Source: UBA1822 sp963615055 (GTDB taxonomy: Bacteria > Bacillota > Negativicutes > Veillonellales > Dialisteraceae). From it: a DNA stretch of 64,000 bases. The stretch lies in assembly GCA_963615055.1 (NCBI GenBank), contig CAVEFO010000003.1, positions 31,339 through 95,338 of the forward strand, written 5' to 3'. Shown in pieces: positions 25,715 to 34,244 of the stretch; the stretch's first letter is position 1; each line of letters starts with the position of its first letter. The notes under the pieces are model-generated. The model did not search any database. It was not told the origin of the DNA and saw only the letters and a list, made by a program, of their open reading frames with translations. The position numbers and the translations under genes were made by a program.

Positions 25715-26262
25715 GAGACGAAAAAGGCCTCGTCCTGATCAATACGGGAAACGGAAAAGGCAAAACGACGGCGGCGCTCGGCACGGCGATTCGCGCGTGG
25801 GGAAACGGCCAGCGCGTTCTCATTTTGCAATTCATTAAAGGCGCGTGGAAATACGGCGAGCTGGAAGCGATAGCGGCACTCGGGCGCGTGAACGGAAAGA
25901 TCGAAATCCGCTCGATGGGTGATGGTTTCGTCTATCATAACAACCCTGACGGCGATGCGGAATATGCGCATAAAAAAGAATTGGCAAAAGAGGCCTGGCA
26001 AACGGCGCGGGAGGAAATTTTGAGCGACAAATGGGATCTCGTCGTCTTGGATGAGATTTATTACGCGATTCATTTGGGGATGCTGGATGTTTCCGAAGTC
26101 GAGACATTGATCGCCGAGCGTCCGCCGCGGCTCAATTTGATTTTGACGGGACGGTACGCGCGGCCGGAATTGATTGATTTGGCCGACACGGTGACGGAGA
26201 TGCAGCCGGTGAAACACGCGTACGAAAAAGGAATCCGAGCGCGGCGCGGGATTGAGTTTTAA
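25711..26262 (+). CDS. cobO: Cob(I)yrinic acid a,c-diamide adenosyltransferase (first copy)
   Basis: Transfers the adenosyl group from ATP to cobalt of corrinoids. 183 residues of the CobA/BtuR family: P-loop NTGNGKGKTTAALG, LILQFIKGAWKYGE, WDLVVLDEIYYAIHLG and ILTGRYARPELID. Start ATG overlaps the cbiA stop. A paralogue with the same architecture is at 43899-44474. A strong terminator follows, ending this first cobalamin transcript. Confidence 0.93.
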   Translation: MRDEKGLVLINTGNGKGKTTAALGTAIRAWGNGQRVLILQFIKGAWKYGELEAIAALGRVNGKIEIRSMGDGFVYHNNPDGDAEYAHKKELAKEAWQTAREEILSDKWDLVVLDEIYYAIHLGMLDVSEVETLIAERPPRLNLILTGRYARPELIDLADTVTEMQPVKHAYEKGIRARRGIEF

Positions 26263-26275
26263 TTGCTCTCAATCG

Positions 26276-26320
26276 ATACCTTGTGTGTATAAAGTTTTAT
26301 GCACGCAAGGTATTATTTTT
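26276..26320 (+). terminator. Terminator after cobO
   Basis: ATACCTTG..GTG / CAC..CAAGGTAT stem of about 15 bp with G-U pairs, followed by TATTTTT. Confidence 0.85.
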
Positions 26321-26333
26321 CAGACGGGCACGG

Positions 26334-26342
26334 TGGTATAAT
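26334..26342 (+). promoter_or_regulatory. Extended -10 element for the lipoprotein flavodoxin gene
   Basis: TGGTATAAT, 46 bp before the start codon. Confidence 0.5.
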
Positions 26343-26388
26343 GGCGAATATGAATTTTTTGTCAATGTCAAGAAAAGGAGGAATCCAT

Positions 26389-26982
26389 ATGAATCAAGCG
26401 ATGAAAGTGGCGGGCATGGCGCTCGCCGGTTGCATGGCAGCGGGTCTGACGGCTTGCGGCGCGGAGAAAGCACCGGAAGCGGCGACACCGGTCAAGACGA
26501 ACGGGAAGGCGATTGTCGTCTATTATTCGGCGTCCGGCTGCACGGCACGCGCGGCGAGAATCATTGCGAGCGAAGCGGGCGCGGATTTGTTTGAAGTAAA
26601 ATTGGCCGAGCCGTATACGGATGCGGATTTGAATTACAGAAATTCGTCGAGCCGCGTCTGCCGCGAGCATGACGATCCCGCGCTCCGTCACATGACACTG
26701 GCGCAAAAGACACCGGAGAATTGGGATGAGTACACGACGGTCTTTGTCGGCTATCCCATCTGGTGGGCCATTGCGGCGTGGCCGCTCTCTTCCTTCGTGG
26801 AACAAAACGATTTTACGGGCAAGATGGTCATCCCCTTTGCGACGTCCTATTCGTCCGGCTTCGGCGACAGCGGCAATCTCCTGCGCCGGGCGGCCGGCAC
26901 GGGAGACTGGAAACAGGGCGAACGTTTCTACAGCCAAGCGGACGAAGCCGAGCTCCGCGCCTGGGTGCATAAAGTTTTGTGA
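26389..26982 (+). CDS. Lipoprotein flavodoxin-like protein
   Basis: 197 residues. Signal peptide with lipobox LTAC (Cys about 22), then a flavodoxin domain: KAIVVYYSASGCTARAAR (FMN loop), FVGYPIWWAIAAWP and a C-terminal SGFGDSGNLLRRA. The PIWW motif is that of the flavodoxin_4/NAD(P)H-reductase-like group that often acts with cell-surface reductases. Start ATG 26389 behind AAGGAGG. It interrupts the cobalamin block but has its own promoter and terminator, so a role in corrinoid reduction is only a guess. Confidence 0.85.
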   Translation: MNQAMKVAGMALAGCMAAGLTACGAEKAPEAATPVKTNGKAIVVYYSASGCTARAARIIASEAGADLFEVKLAEPYTDADLNYRNSSSRVCREHDDPALRHMTLAQKTPENWDEYTTVFVGYPIWWAIAAWPLSSFVEQNDFTGKMVIPFATSYSSGFGDSGNLLRRAAGTGDWKQGERFYSQADEAELRAWVHKVL

Positions 26983-27012
26983 TTGTCATGTTTCGGATAA
27001 ATTAGCGGAAAG

Positions 27013-27053
27013 AAGAGCTGTGAGAAAATTTTCTCGCAGCTCTTTTTGATTTC
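27013..27053 (+). terminator. Strong terminator after the lipoprotein flavodoxin
   Basis: AAGAGCTGTGAGAAAA / TTTTCTCGCAGCTCTT, 16 bp stem with T-run. The stem core AAGAGCTGTGAG is shared with 2304-2349. Confidence 0.9.
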
Positions 27054-27065
27054 TGAAAAGGGAAT

Positions 27066-27345
27066 GCGAAAAAAACGTAAACAGACTGTAAGTGCAGCCT
27101 TTTTCGTAAATCGGCAAATGACCATTTGACTCTATGCTCGTCAATCATTTCGGGCGCAAAAGTCCGCGCCTCGAAGCGCGGCTCTTGCCAATGGCGGCCT
27201 TCTATCATTTATAGGCCGCTGTTTCCGCTTTTTTTCGGAAAAGAAAGAGAATGAAGAACGACAGGAGTTCTGCGAGGAATCCCCCCGCGTGATTTGATAT
27301 GAAAGTGTTGTAAGAAAGCATGAAAATGTTTTTTTTACAGCCCCT
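27066..27345 (+). repeat. Structured dispersed element R-A, copy B
   Basis: Occupies most of the 438 bp gap before cobU. Left block AAACGTAAACAG..CTGTAAGTGCAGCC, CTCTATGCTCGTCAATCATT, AAAAGTCCGCGCC; right block AATGAAGAACGACAGGAGTT, CTGCGAGGAATCCCCCCGCG. The core is short: a GCGGCCT..AGGCCGC hairpin (27195-27221) that is also found in copy C. The cobU promoter begins at the right end of the copy. Confidence 0.8.
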
Positions 27346-27367
27346 TTCTCGGAGGAAGAGACAGGCA

Positions 27368-27376
27368 TGGTATAAT
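27368..27376 (+). promoter_or_regulatory. Extended -10 promoter of the cobU operon
   Basis: TGGTATAAT, 44 bp before the cobU start. Confidence 0.55.
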
Positions 27377-27420
27377 AAATAAGATATTTTATCGTGCTTT
27401 ACATTTTTGTGAGGAGAAAA

Positions 27421-28014
27421 ATGGGAAATCGAATGGTGTTGGTCCTGGGAGGCGCGCGGAGCGGGAAAAGTGAATTCGCGGAGACGCTGATGGATCGAAT
27501 CCCTCGGGCACGAAAGGGCTACATTGCGACGAGCCAAATTTTGGATGAGGAGATGCGCTATCGCGTCATTCTGCACCAAAAAAGACGGCCGGCTTCTTGG
27601 CGGACATTTGAAGTGCTGCATGAAGCCGGGCCGATGATGGAAACGGTCTTGGCGGCGTCGGATGCGGTCCTTTTTGATTGCATCACGATGTACGTGAATA
27701 ATTTGCTCATGGATCACATCGATCACAGGCGCGTGGAGACGCTCGGCGTCACGGATTTGGAGCATTTGCAGCAAGTGCTTTTATCCGATCTGGACGCGAT
27801 ATTTTCCGCCGTTTCTTCTGTAGACGGAAAGGAAATTATTTTCGTTTCCGATGAATTGGGGATGGGAATTGTGCCGGGAAACGCGATGAGCCGCGTGTAT
27901 CGCGATCTGGTCGGGCTGGCGAATCAGTACGTCGCCGCGCGCGCCGAGGCTGTGTATCTGTCCGTCGCGGGGATTACCATTGATTTGAAAAAGAATGAGG
28001 TAGCACTGTCATGA
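27421..28014 (+). CDS. cobU: Adenosylcobinamide kinase / cobinamide-phosphate guanylyltransferase
   Basis: First step of nucleotide-loop assembly: phosphorylates adenosylcobinamide and forms the GDP derivative. 197 residues; P-loop LGGARSGKSEFAE, the guanylylated-His region ILHQKRRPASW, VLFDCITMYVNN and VSDELGMGIVPGNAMSR are diagnostic. Start ATG behind GAGGAG. Overlaps cbiP by 4 bp; it opens a seven-gene string with overlapping ends through cobC. Confidence 0.95.
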   Translation: MGNRMVLVLGGARSGKSEFAETLMDRIPRARKGYIATSQILDEEMRYRVILHQKRRPASWRTFEVLHEAGPMMETVLAASDAVLFDCITMYVNNLLMDHIDHRRVETLGVTDLEHLQQVLLSDLDAIFSAVSSVDGKEIIFVSDELGMGIVPGNAMSRVYRDLVGLANQYVAARAEAVYLSVAGITIDLKKNEVALS

Positions 28015-29534
28015 CAAAATATGCGATGTTTCAGGGGACAAGTTCGCATGTGGGAAAAAGCATTTTGACGACGGCGCTTTGCCGGATTTTGAAACAGGAC
28101 GGGATGTGTGTCGCGCCTTTCAAAGCGCAAAATATGGCGCTCAATTCGTATGTGACGCAAGACGGCGGCGAGATGGGGCGCTCGACGGTGGCACAGGCGG
28201 AAGCGGCCGGCGTCGCGCCCGTCGTCGAAATGAATCCGGTGCTTTTGAAACCGACGGGAAATTCTTGCTCGCAGGTCATTTTGCTCGGAAAATCGGTCGG
28301 CAATTACAGCGCGAAGGATTATCAGGAGCGCTACAGCCAAAAGGCGTGGGATTCCGTCGTGAAAGCGCTCGACTACATGAAAGCGCATTTTGACGTGCTC
28401 GTGATTGAAGGGGCGGGGAGTCCGGCGGAAGTCAATCTGAAAAAGAATGATATCGTGAATATGCGTATCGCCAAGACTCTCGGCGCACCCGTTTTTTTAG
28501 TCGCCGATATCGATCGCGGCGGGGCGCTGGCGTCCGTCGTCGGGACGCTCATGCTGCTCGATGAGGATGAACGCGCGCTTGTCCGCGGGATTGTGATCAA
28601 TAAATTCCGCGGTGACATCACGCTTTTGACGCCGGCGCTGGATTTCTTGAAAGAAAAAACGGGCGTCCCGGTTCTGGGCGTCATCCCGTATCTGGATAAA
28701 TTGGGAATTGACGACGAAGATTCCGTTTCCTTGCAAGAAATGCCGCATGATGACGGAATGCGCGATTTGCACATCGCAGTCCTGCAGACACCGAAAATTT
28801 CCAATTTCACGGATTTTGACGCGCTGATGCATGAGCCGGATGTGAATCTTCGTTTCGTGCAAAAAGGGGATCGGCTTGGGACGCCGGATCTCATCTTGCT
28901 GCCCGGCTCGAAAAATACGACGGAGGATTTGCTGTATTTGAAACGAAACGGATACGCGGATGAAATTTGCAATCTTTCGGCGGCGGGCGTGCCGGTCATC
29001 GGGATTTGCGGCGGCTACCAGATGCTGGGCGAGGAGGTGCGCGATCCGCTTCACACGGAAAGCACGAATGATGCGGTCACCGGGCTGGGGCTTTTGCCGC
29101 TCGTGACGACGATGCGCGGGACAAAAAATACGTACCAAGTCGTTTGCGATTGTGAAGCGCTTCCGTTTCTGGGCACGGAATTTTCCGGAAAGGATTTGGC
29201 GGCGTATGAAATTCATATGGGCGAGACGGTCTTCACCGCGCCGGCCGCGATGCCGTTTCATATCAAAAAACGCAGTCTCCAAGATGTCGATTTGCAAGAC
29301 GGCTGCATCAACGCGGCCGGGACGGTCTGGGGAACGTATTGCCACGGCATTTTCGACAATGACGAGCTGCGCCGCGCCGTCTTGAATGCGCTCCGGGCGA
29401 AAAAAGGTCTTCCGGCGCTTCCCGTTTCTTTCCGCTACCGCGCATACAAAGAGGCGGAATTTGATCGATTGGCCGAAACTGTCCGGAAACATTTCGATAT
29501 GGAGGCCTTTTATCGCATTCTGGAGGGCGAATGA
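28011..29534 (+). CDS. cbiP: Cobyric acid synthase
   Basis: Amidates side chains b, d, e and g of adenosylcobyrinate diamide. 507 residues: N-terminal ATPase (MFQGTSSHVGKSILTTALC), substrate motif APFKAQNMALNSYVT, and C-terminal glutaminase-like domain with nucleophile Cys in VIGICGGYQMLG and His in GTYCHGIFDN. Normal length for CbiP/CobQ. ATGA overlaps at both ends. Confidence 0.96.
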   Translation: MTKYAMFQGTSSHVGKSILTTALCRILKQDGMCVAPFKAQNMALNSYVTQDGGEMGRSTVAQAEAAGVAPVVEMNPVLLKPTGNSCSQVILLGKSVGNYSAKDYQERYSQKAWDSVVKALDYMKAHFDVLVIEGAGSPAEVNLKKNDIVNMRIAKTLGAPVFLVADIDRGGALASVVGTLMLLDEDERALVRGIVINKFRGDITLLTPALDFLKEKTGVPVLGVIPYLDKLGIDDEDSVSLQEMPHDDGMRDLHIAVLQTPKISNFTDFDALMHEPDVNLRFVQKGDRLGTPDLILLPGSKNTTEDLLYLKRNGYADEICNLSAAGVPVIGICGGYQMLGEEVRDPLHTESTNDAVTGLGLLPLVTTMRGTKNTYQVVCDCEALPFLGTEFSGKDLAAYEIHMGETVFTAPAAMPFHIKKRSLQDVDLQDGCINAAGTVWGTYCHGIFDNDELRRAVLNALRAKKGLPALPVSFRYRAYKEAEFDRLAETVRKHFDMEAFYRILEGE

Positions 29535-30535
29535 CGGACGTCCTGTGGGTGGCGGCCGCGCCGACGCTGGCATTTTTGCTGGATACGTTTCTGGGGGATC
29601 CCCATTCGTCGTGGCATCCGGTCGTACTGATCGGGCGGCTGATTTCCGCGTTGGAAAAGATTTTGTATCCGCGAAGCGGCGCGTCCGACGCGAGGCTCTT
29701 TTGGCGCGGCGCGGCGGTCGTTGTGTTTGTGATCGGTATCGTCGGCGCGTTAGTCTGGGCGCTCACGGCGTGGGCGAAGGAAACGGGGCCGGCAGTCTAC
29801 GCGGCGGTGTCCGCTGTCATTTTGTATTTTACGATTTCGCCGCGTGCGCTCTTGCGAGACGGGATGGCGATTGTCCGCTTGCTAAAAGACGGAAATTTGC
29901 CGGAGGCGCGGCATCGTCTGTCTTGGATCGTCGGGCGCGACACGGATCATTTGGAGGAGCCGGATATCGCGCGCGGCGTCGTGGAAACGGTCGCGGAGAA
30001 TACGACGGACGGCGTGCTGTCCCCGCTGTTTTGGTTTTTAATCGCCGGGCCGGTCGGGGCGGCTTGCTATCGCGCGGCGAATACGATGGATTCCATGCTC
30101 GGCTATAAAAATGAGCGCTATCTGTTTTTCGGACGTGTCGCGGCCAGGCTGGATGACGTCTTGAATTATATCCCGGCGCGTCTCACGTTTCTTTTTTTTG
30201 TCGCGTCGTCCGCTCTTTTGGGCTATGACGCGAAAAATGCATGGCGCATCGGTCTTCGGGACGCGAAGAAACATCCGAGCCCGAACGGCGGCTATGCGGA
30301 GGCGCCGACGGCGGGTGCGCTTCACGTGCGGCTGGGCGGTTGGAATTTCTATGAAGGGAAGCCGGAATTTCGTGAATACATGGGAGATGCGGATCGGCCC
30401 CTTGTCGCGGCGGACATTGCGGCGTCCGTCAAGATGATGTATGTGGCGACGATTCTGTTTCTTCTTTGCATGACGGGCATTTTTTGGATGGGACATACCA
30501 CATGGGACCTTTTCTGGTGGGGCTTCAGTTTCTGA
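29531..30535 (+). CDS. cbiB: Adenosylcobinamide-phosphate synthase
   Basis: Membrane enzyme attaching the aminopropanol (phosphate) arm to cobyric acid. 334 residues with the typical LLDTFLGDPHSSWHPVVLIG start, TVAENTTDGVLSPLFW, and KKHPSPNGGYAEAPTAGAL; four to five hydrophobic segments. It overlaps cobS by 34 bp, which makes translational coupling likely. Confidence 0.95.
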   Translation: MTDVLWVAAAPTLAFLLDTFLGDPHSSWHPVVLIGRLISALEKILYPRSGASDARLFWRGAAVVVFVIGIVGALVWALTAWAKETGPAVYAAVSAVILYFTISPRALLRDGMAIVRLLKDGNLPEARHRLSWIVGRDTDHLEEPDIARGVVETVAENTTDGVLSPLFWFLIAGPVGAACYRAANTMDSMLGYKNERYLFFGRVAARLDDVLNYIPARLTFLFFVASSALLGYDAKNAWRIGLRDAKKHPSPNGGYAEAPTAGALHVRLGGWNFYEGKPEFREYMGDADRPLVAADIAASVKMMYVATILFLLCMTGIFWMGHTTWDLFWWGFSF

Positions 30536-31242
30536 CGCGGATTCATCTACGACGGGAAACGGAATGGAGCGATGAAAATTTCGGAAAAAGTGTGAAATGG
30601 TTTCCGCTGATTGGCGGCGTGCTCGGCCTTTGTCTCTGTGCGCTGTGTTTTTTGCTGGAAACGGTTCATGCGCCGCTTTTGACGGCGTTTCTTCTCGTGT
30701 GTGCCGAAATTTTTCTGACGGGCGCTCTTCACATCGACGGACTCACAGACGCGGCGGACGGACTTTTTTCCGGACGGAGCCGGGAGAGGGCGCTTGCGAT
30801 CATGAAAGACAGCCTGATTGGGAGTTTCGGGATGACGGCTTTCGTGCTGCTCGTCGGATTGAAAATGACGGCACTCGCATCGGCAGGGGAAGATTTGTAC
30901 ATGATTTTGATTGCCATGCCGGTCATCGCTCGTTTCAATATGGTCGTATCGATTTGTGAATATCCGTATGCGAGGGAGCAGGGATTCGGGAAATCTTTTG
31001 CGACATATCGCGATGCCTATGCTGTGCCCTTTGCTTTCGTGACGGCGCTTTTGCCGGCGCTGTGGTTCGGTTTCCCGTATCTCATCTTGGCCGGCGTCGG
31101 AATTTTGACGGGGCTTCTCTTAAATCGTTGGATTGTTTCCAAAATCGGCGGGACGACGGGAGACACGTACGGATTTGTGACGGAAGTGACGGAGGCGGTG
31201 CTCGCGCTCGTTTTCGTTTTGCTGACGGGAGGCGTCGCATGA
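30502..31242 (+). CDS. cobS: Adenosylcobinamide-GDP ribazoletransferase (cobalamin synthase)
   Basis: Integral membrane enzyme joining adenosylcobinamide-GDP with alpha-ribazole. 246 residues with FLVGLQFLTRIHLRRE at the N-terminus and the catalytic GALHIDGLTDAADGLF motif, plus several membrane segments. Start ATG 30502 gives the usual family N-terminus; the 12-residue upstream extension lies within cbiB and is rejected. No cobT or cobC-type lower-ligand gene is found in the string, although cobC (phosphatase) is. Confidence 0.95.
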   Translation: MGPFLVGLQFLTRIHLRRETEWSDENFGKSVKWFPLIGGVLGLCLCALCFLLETVHAPLLTAFLLVCAEIFLTGALHIDGLTDAADGLFSGRSRERALAIMKDSLIGSFGMTAFVLLVGLKMTALASAGEDLYMILIAMPVIARFNMVVSICEYPYAREQGFGKSFATYRDAYAVPFAFVTALLPALWFGFPYLILAGVGILTGLLLNRWIVSKIGGTTGDTYGFVTEVTEAVLALVFVLLTGGVA

Positions 31243-32096
31243 GGTACACGGTACGCGCGCCGGGATCTTGCGGCGAATGGATCCAAGGCTATCTGGACGG
31301 TGCATCTTTTATGCTGACCTGTCCCATCAATCGCTATTCCGTGGCTGAGGCGCGGGAGGGGACGCCGATTTCCCGTCTGCCGCAAAAAGCGGAAATGGCG
31401 CGGAGACGGACGCTTTCTCGTCTCGGCATGAGCGACCGCGCCATTGATGTCCGTCTTTCGTCGGAAATTCCGATGGGGAAGGGCATGGCGTCGAGTACGG
31501 CGGATATCAGCGCGGTGTGTATGGCGACGGCGCTGGCTTGCGGACGGACGCTCACGCCGGAAGATATCGCGGAGATTGCCATTTCCATCGAGCCGAGTGA
31601 TGCGATTTTTTACGACGGCGTCGTCCGTTTCGATTATCGAAAGGGGCGGCTCCTCGGAAAACTGGGACCGGCGCCCGCGATGCATATTCTCGTTTTCGAT
31701 TGCGGCGGGGAAGTCGATACGCTCGTCTACAATTCGCGAAAAGATTTGATTGCGCTCCAAAAAGAAAATGAGAGTGTCATTCGAGAGGCCGTCGCGCTTT
31801 TCGAGCGGGGGATGGAAGAGCAAAATCCGGCACTGATTGGGGAAGCGGCGACGATGTCCGCTTTTGCCAATCAAAGGCTTTTATATAAATCGGCGCTGGA
31901 GCCGCTCTGGGAGACGGCGAAACAATTCGGCGCGCTCGGTATCGTGGCGGCGCACAGCGGGACCGTCCTCGGCGTCGTGGCGGGAGAGGACACGGATGCG
32001 GCCGAGCTCCAAAGCATGATTTCCTATCGCTTGGGAGATTGGGTGACATTTTTGGACAGCGTTTGTATCACGAATGAAGGGATGGTAACGGAATGA
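31239..32096 (+). CDS. pduX: L-threonine kinase (PduX-like GHMP kinase)
   Basis: Makes L-threonine-O-3-phosphate, the precursor of the aminopropanol arm. 285 residues: APGSCGEWIQG at the N-terminus and the GHMP phosphate loop PMGKGMASSTADISA. The gene sits directly before cobD, whose substrate it would make, which supports PduX over homoserine or other GHMP kinases. Start ATG overlaps the cobS stop; the longer open frame is a shadow. Confidence 0.93.
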   Translation: MRYTVRAPGSCGEWIQGYLDGASFMLTCPINRYSVAEAREGTPISRLPQKAEMARRRTLSRLGMSDRAIDVRLSSEIPMGKGMASSTADISAVCMATALACGRTLTPEDIAEIAISIEPSDAIFYDGVVRFDYRKGRLLGKLGPAPAMHILVFDCGGEVDTLVYNSRKDLIALQKENESVIREAVALFERGMEEQNPALIGEAATMSAFANQRLLYKSALEPLWETAKQFGALGIVAAHSGTVLGVVAGEDTDAAELQSMISYRLGDWVTFLDSVCITNEGMVTE

Positions 32097-33163
32097 TGAA
32101 ACAGGCGGCACACGGCGGCGATATTTTCGGCATGCCCGAAGCGGAGCGGGAGGCGATATTGGATTTTTCCGTCAATATCAATCCGCTCGGTCTTTCGCCG
32201 AAAGGGAAAGAAGCGCTGTTGGAAGGGCTCACACGGGAAATCACGCGTTATCCGGATATCCGGTGTCGCGATTTGAAGAAAGCGGTCGCGGCGCATTGCG
32301 GCGTTCCCGTCAAACATATTTTGTGCGGAAACGGGGCTACGGAGCTCATTTATGCCCTCGTCCGCGCTCTGCAACCGCCGCTCGTCTGCGTGCCCGCGCC
32401 TTGCTTTTCCGAGTATGCCGAAGCGGCGGAGGCCGCCTTGATTCCCACTCGCAGCTACGAGCTCGATCCGAAAAACGGATTTGCCGTCAAAGATTGGGGC
32501 GCGCTTTCCAATCTTCCGAACGGCAGCGTGATTTTTGCGGGAAATCCGAATAATCCGGATGGACGAATTTTGCAGCCGGAAGATTTTTTGCGGCTCGCTC
32601 TCATGGCTCGGTTGTGCCAAGGCCGGTTGGTAATCGATGAATCGTTTGCGGATTTTATCGGTGATGACATTTCCTATCGGAACATCTTGGAAAAGAATCC
32701 GTTTGTCATGATCGTTTCATCCTTCACAAAATTTTTTGCCGTGCCCGGCCTTCGGATCGGTTTTCTTTTCTCTGCATCTCCGAATCTTTCTGAAATCGAA
32801 AGGATGCTCCCGCCCTGGAATGTGAACGGCCCTGTCCAGCTTTATCTGTGCCACGCGTTGGAAGACAAGGAATACATCGAAGCGACGCGCGCTTTTTTGC
32901 GGGAAGAAGGAGCGCGCATACGAAGCGAGCTGGAAACGTTTCCGCAGCTTTCCGTCTGTCCCGGTGCGGCGAATTTCGTTTTGCTTCGCCTCAGAGGCGG
33001 CAAAAGTGCCGCGTGGCTTCAAGAACAATTAACAGACAAACACATTCTGATTCGCCAATGCGGCAATTACGAGGGGTTGAACAAGACGTGGTTTCGCGTC
33101 GCCATTCGCACGCGAGAGGACAATGAGCGGCTGATTTCCGCTTTTCGGGAGATTTTTTCATGA
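32093..33163 (+). CDS. cobD: L-threonine-O-3-phosphate decarboxylase
   Basis: PLP enzyme giving (R)-1-amino-2-propanol O-2-phosphate for CbiB. 356 residues; HGGDIFGMP start, LDFSVNINPLG (family-typical), GNPNNPDGRIL, and the PLP lysine in SSFTKFFAVPGLRIGF. HisC-like fold, but the N-terminal motif and the context assign it to CobD. ATGA overlaps at both ends. Confidence 0.94.
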   Translation: MMKQAAHGGDIFGMPEAEREAILDFSVNINPLGLSPKGKEALLEGLTREITRYPDIRCRDLKKAVAAHCGVPVKHILCGNGATELIYALVRALQPPLVCVPAPCFSEYAEAAEAALIPTRSYELDPKNGFAVKDWGALSNLPNGSVIFAGNPNNPDGRILQPEDFLRLALMARLCQGRLVIDESFADFIGDDISYRNILEKNPFVMIVSSFTKFFAVPGLRIGFLFSASPNLSEIERMLPPWNVNGPVQLYLCHALEDKEYIEATRAFLREEGARIRSELETFPQLSVCPGAANFVLLRLRGGKSAAWLQEQLTDKHILIRQCGNYEGLNKTWFRVAIRTREDNERLISAFREIFS

Positions 33164-33792
33164 CACGAATTTATTTTTTGCGCCACGGGCGGACGGAGTG
33201 GAACGCGCTCCAAAAATTTCAAGGCTCCATCGATATCGCGCTCTCCGACGAAGGACGAGACCAAGCCGAACGCGCCGCCGGGTATTTCGAGGGCGAGTCG
33301 CTCGATGCGATTTATACGAGTCCGCTCCGTCGCGCGCATGAGACGGCGGATATTCTGGGAGAAAGGCAGGGCATCGGCGTTAAAGTCGTGCCGGAATTTT
33401 CGGAAATTTCCTTCGGCGCGTGGGAAGGCCTGACGCATCGGGAAATCGAAGCAAAATGGCCGGGCGCGCTCAGCCTTCTCTACAGCGATCCGGATAAATG
33501 GCAAATCCCCGAAGCGGAACGTTTCGAGGACGTGCGCCTTCGCGCGATGCAAGCCATGCAAGAAATTTTGGCGGCAGCGGATGCCGAAGAAAAAGACGAG
33601 ACGAACGAGAAACATATCGCCATCGTCAGCCACGGCGTCACAATTCGGATGCTCCTCTGTGGCCTTTTGGATCTCCCCACGCGTGCATCGTGGCGCCTGA
33701 ATTTAGGAAACGCGAGTATCTCCCGTGTCGATCATTATGGCAAAGAAGGAAACTGGCTCTCCCTTTTGAACTACACGGATCATTTGGCTTAA
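33160..33792 (+). CDS. cobC: Alpha-ribazole phosphatase / histidine phosphatase family
   Basis: Histidine phosphatase fold, 210 residues: catalytic RHG motif in FLRHGRTEWN, SPLRRAHETADIL, and second His in VSHGVTIRMLL. Generic members include phosphoglycerate mutases; its place as last gene of the cobalamin string points to alpha-ribazole-5'-phosphate (or cobalamin-5'-phosphate) as substrate. No terminator is evident right after it. Confidence 0.85.
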   Translation: MTRIYFLRHGRTEWNALQKFQGSIDIALSDEGRDQAERAAGYFEGESLDAIYTSPLRRAHETADILGERQGIGVKVVPEFSEISFGAWEGLTHREIEAKWPGALSLLYSDPDKWQIPEAERFEDVRLRAMQAMQEILAAADAEEKDETNEKHIAIVSHGVTIRMLLCGLLDLPTRASWRLNLGNASISRVDHYGKEGNWLSLLNYTDHLA

Positions 33793-33880
33793 GTAGAGAT
33801 TATGCTTATGCTTTACCTTGGGTGAAATAGTTTATAAATCAACTTACATTTTCGTGTTGTTTATTTTTTTTGAGTTAAGA

Positions 33881-34030
33881 TGATATTGGGGAATGGTAGG
33901 TTGTAACGGGTCAGAATTTTCGTCGTTAACAAAGTATGAGTCCACTGGATGTAAAATCTTTTTCGCTCATCCGTACAGCTCGTGGGAACGAGGGCAAAAT
34001 GAGCGTCATAACCGAGTTTTGCGAAGGTTC
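33881..34030 (+). pseudogene. Remnant of an IS30-family transposase
   Basis: Within the 452 bp gap after cobC, one frame reads NGSEFSSLTKYE then FFAHPYSSWERGQNERHNRV and LRRFIRKGKS. This is the catalytic C-terminal region of IS30-type DDE transposases (NGSEF with the second Asp region, PYSSWERG-x-NE-x-N, R-x-F-x-PKG). There is no start, no N-terminal half, and the match breaks off after KGKS, so this is a decayed fragment. The rest of the gap is A/T-rich sequence and a copy of repeat R-C. Confidence 0.7.
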
Positions 34031-34147
34031 ATCCGAAAAGGAAAATCTCACGTTTGTCTCCCGGTCCTTTGGGCCACCGGCAACCGTCCGCCGGCAGTTT
34101 GCCTTCAAAAGAGAGGTTGACTTGTTGTGCTTCGCTGTATTTTTATG

Positions 34148-34220
34148 ATCGCGTGGAGCGCGCACCGCTTTCGTCTAAAAGCTAATGGCTACCGACTAAT
34201 AACTATCTTGCGATTGATTC
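34148..34220 (+). repeat. Dispersed intergenic repeat R-C, copy 2
   Basis: GCGTGGAGCGCGCACCGCTT, TAAAAGCTAATGGCTACCGA, CTAATAACTATCTTGCG: aligns with R-C copy 1 and the copies at 44638 and 50326. Confidence 0.65.
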
Positions 34221-34244
34221 CAAAGTCAGTCATGCGAACAAAAG

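Noticed and set aside
30466..30502. Upstream start for cobS adding 12 residues
   Set aside because: It lies inside cbiB; the ATG at 30502 gives the family-typical GPFLVGLQFLTR N-terminus.
33893..34120. 75-codon frame taken as an intact small gene
   Set aside because: Its centre is a transposase fragment and the rest lacks similarity or a ribosome site, so it is treated as a remnant.
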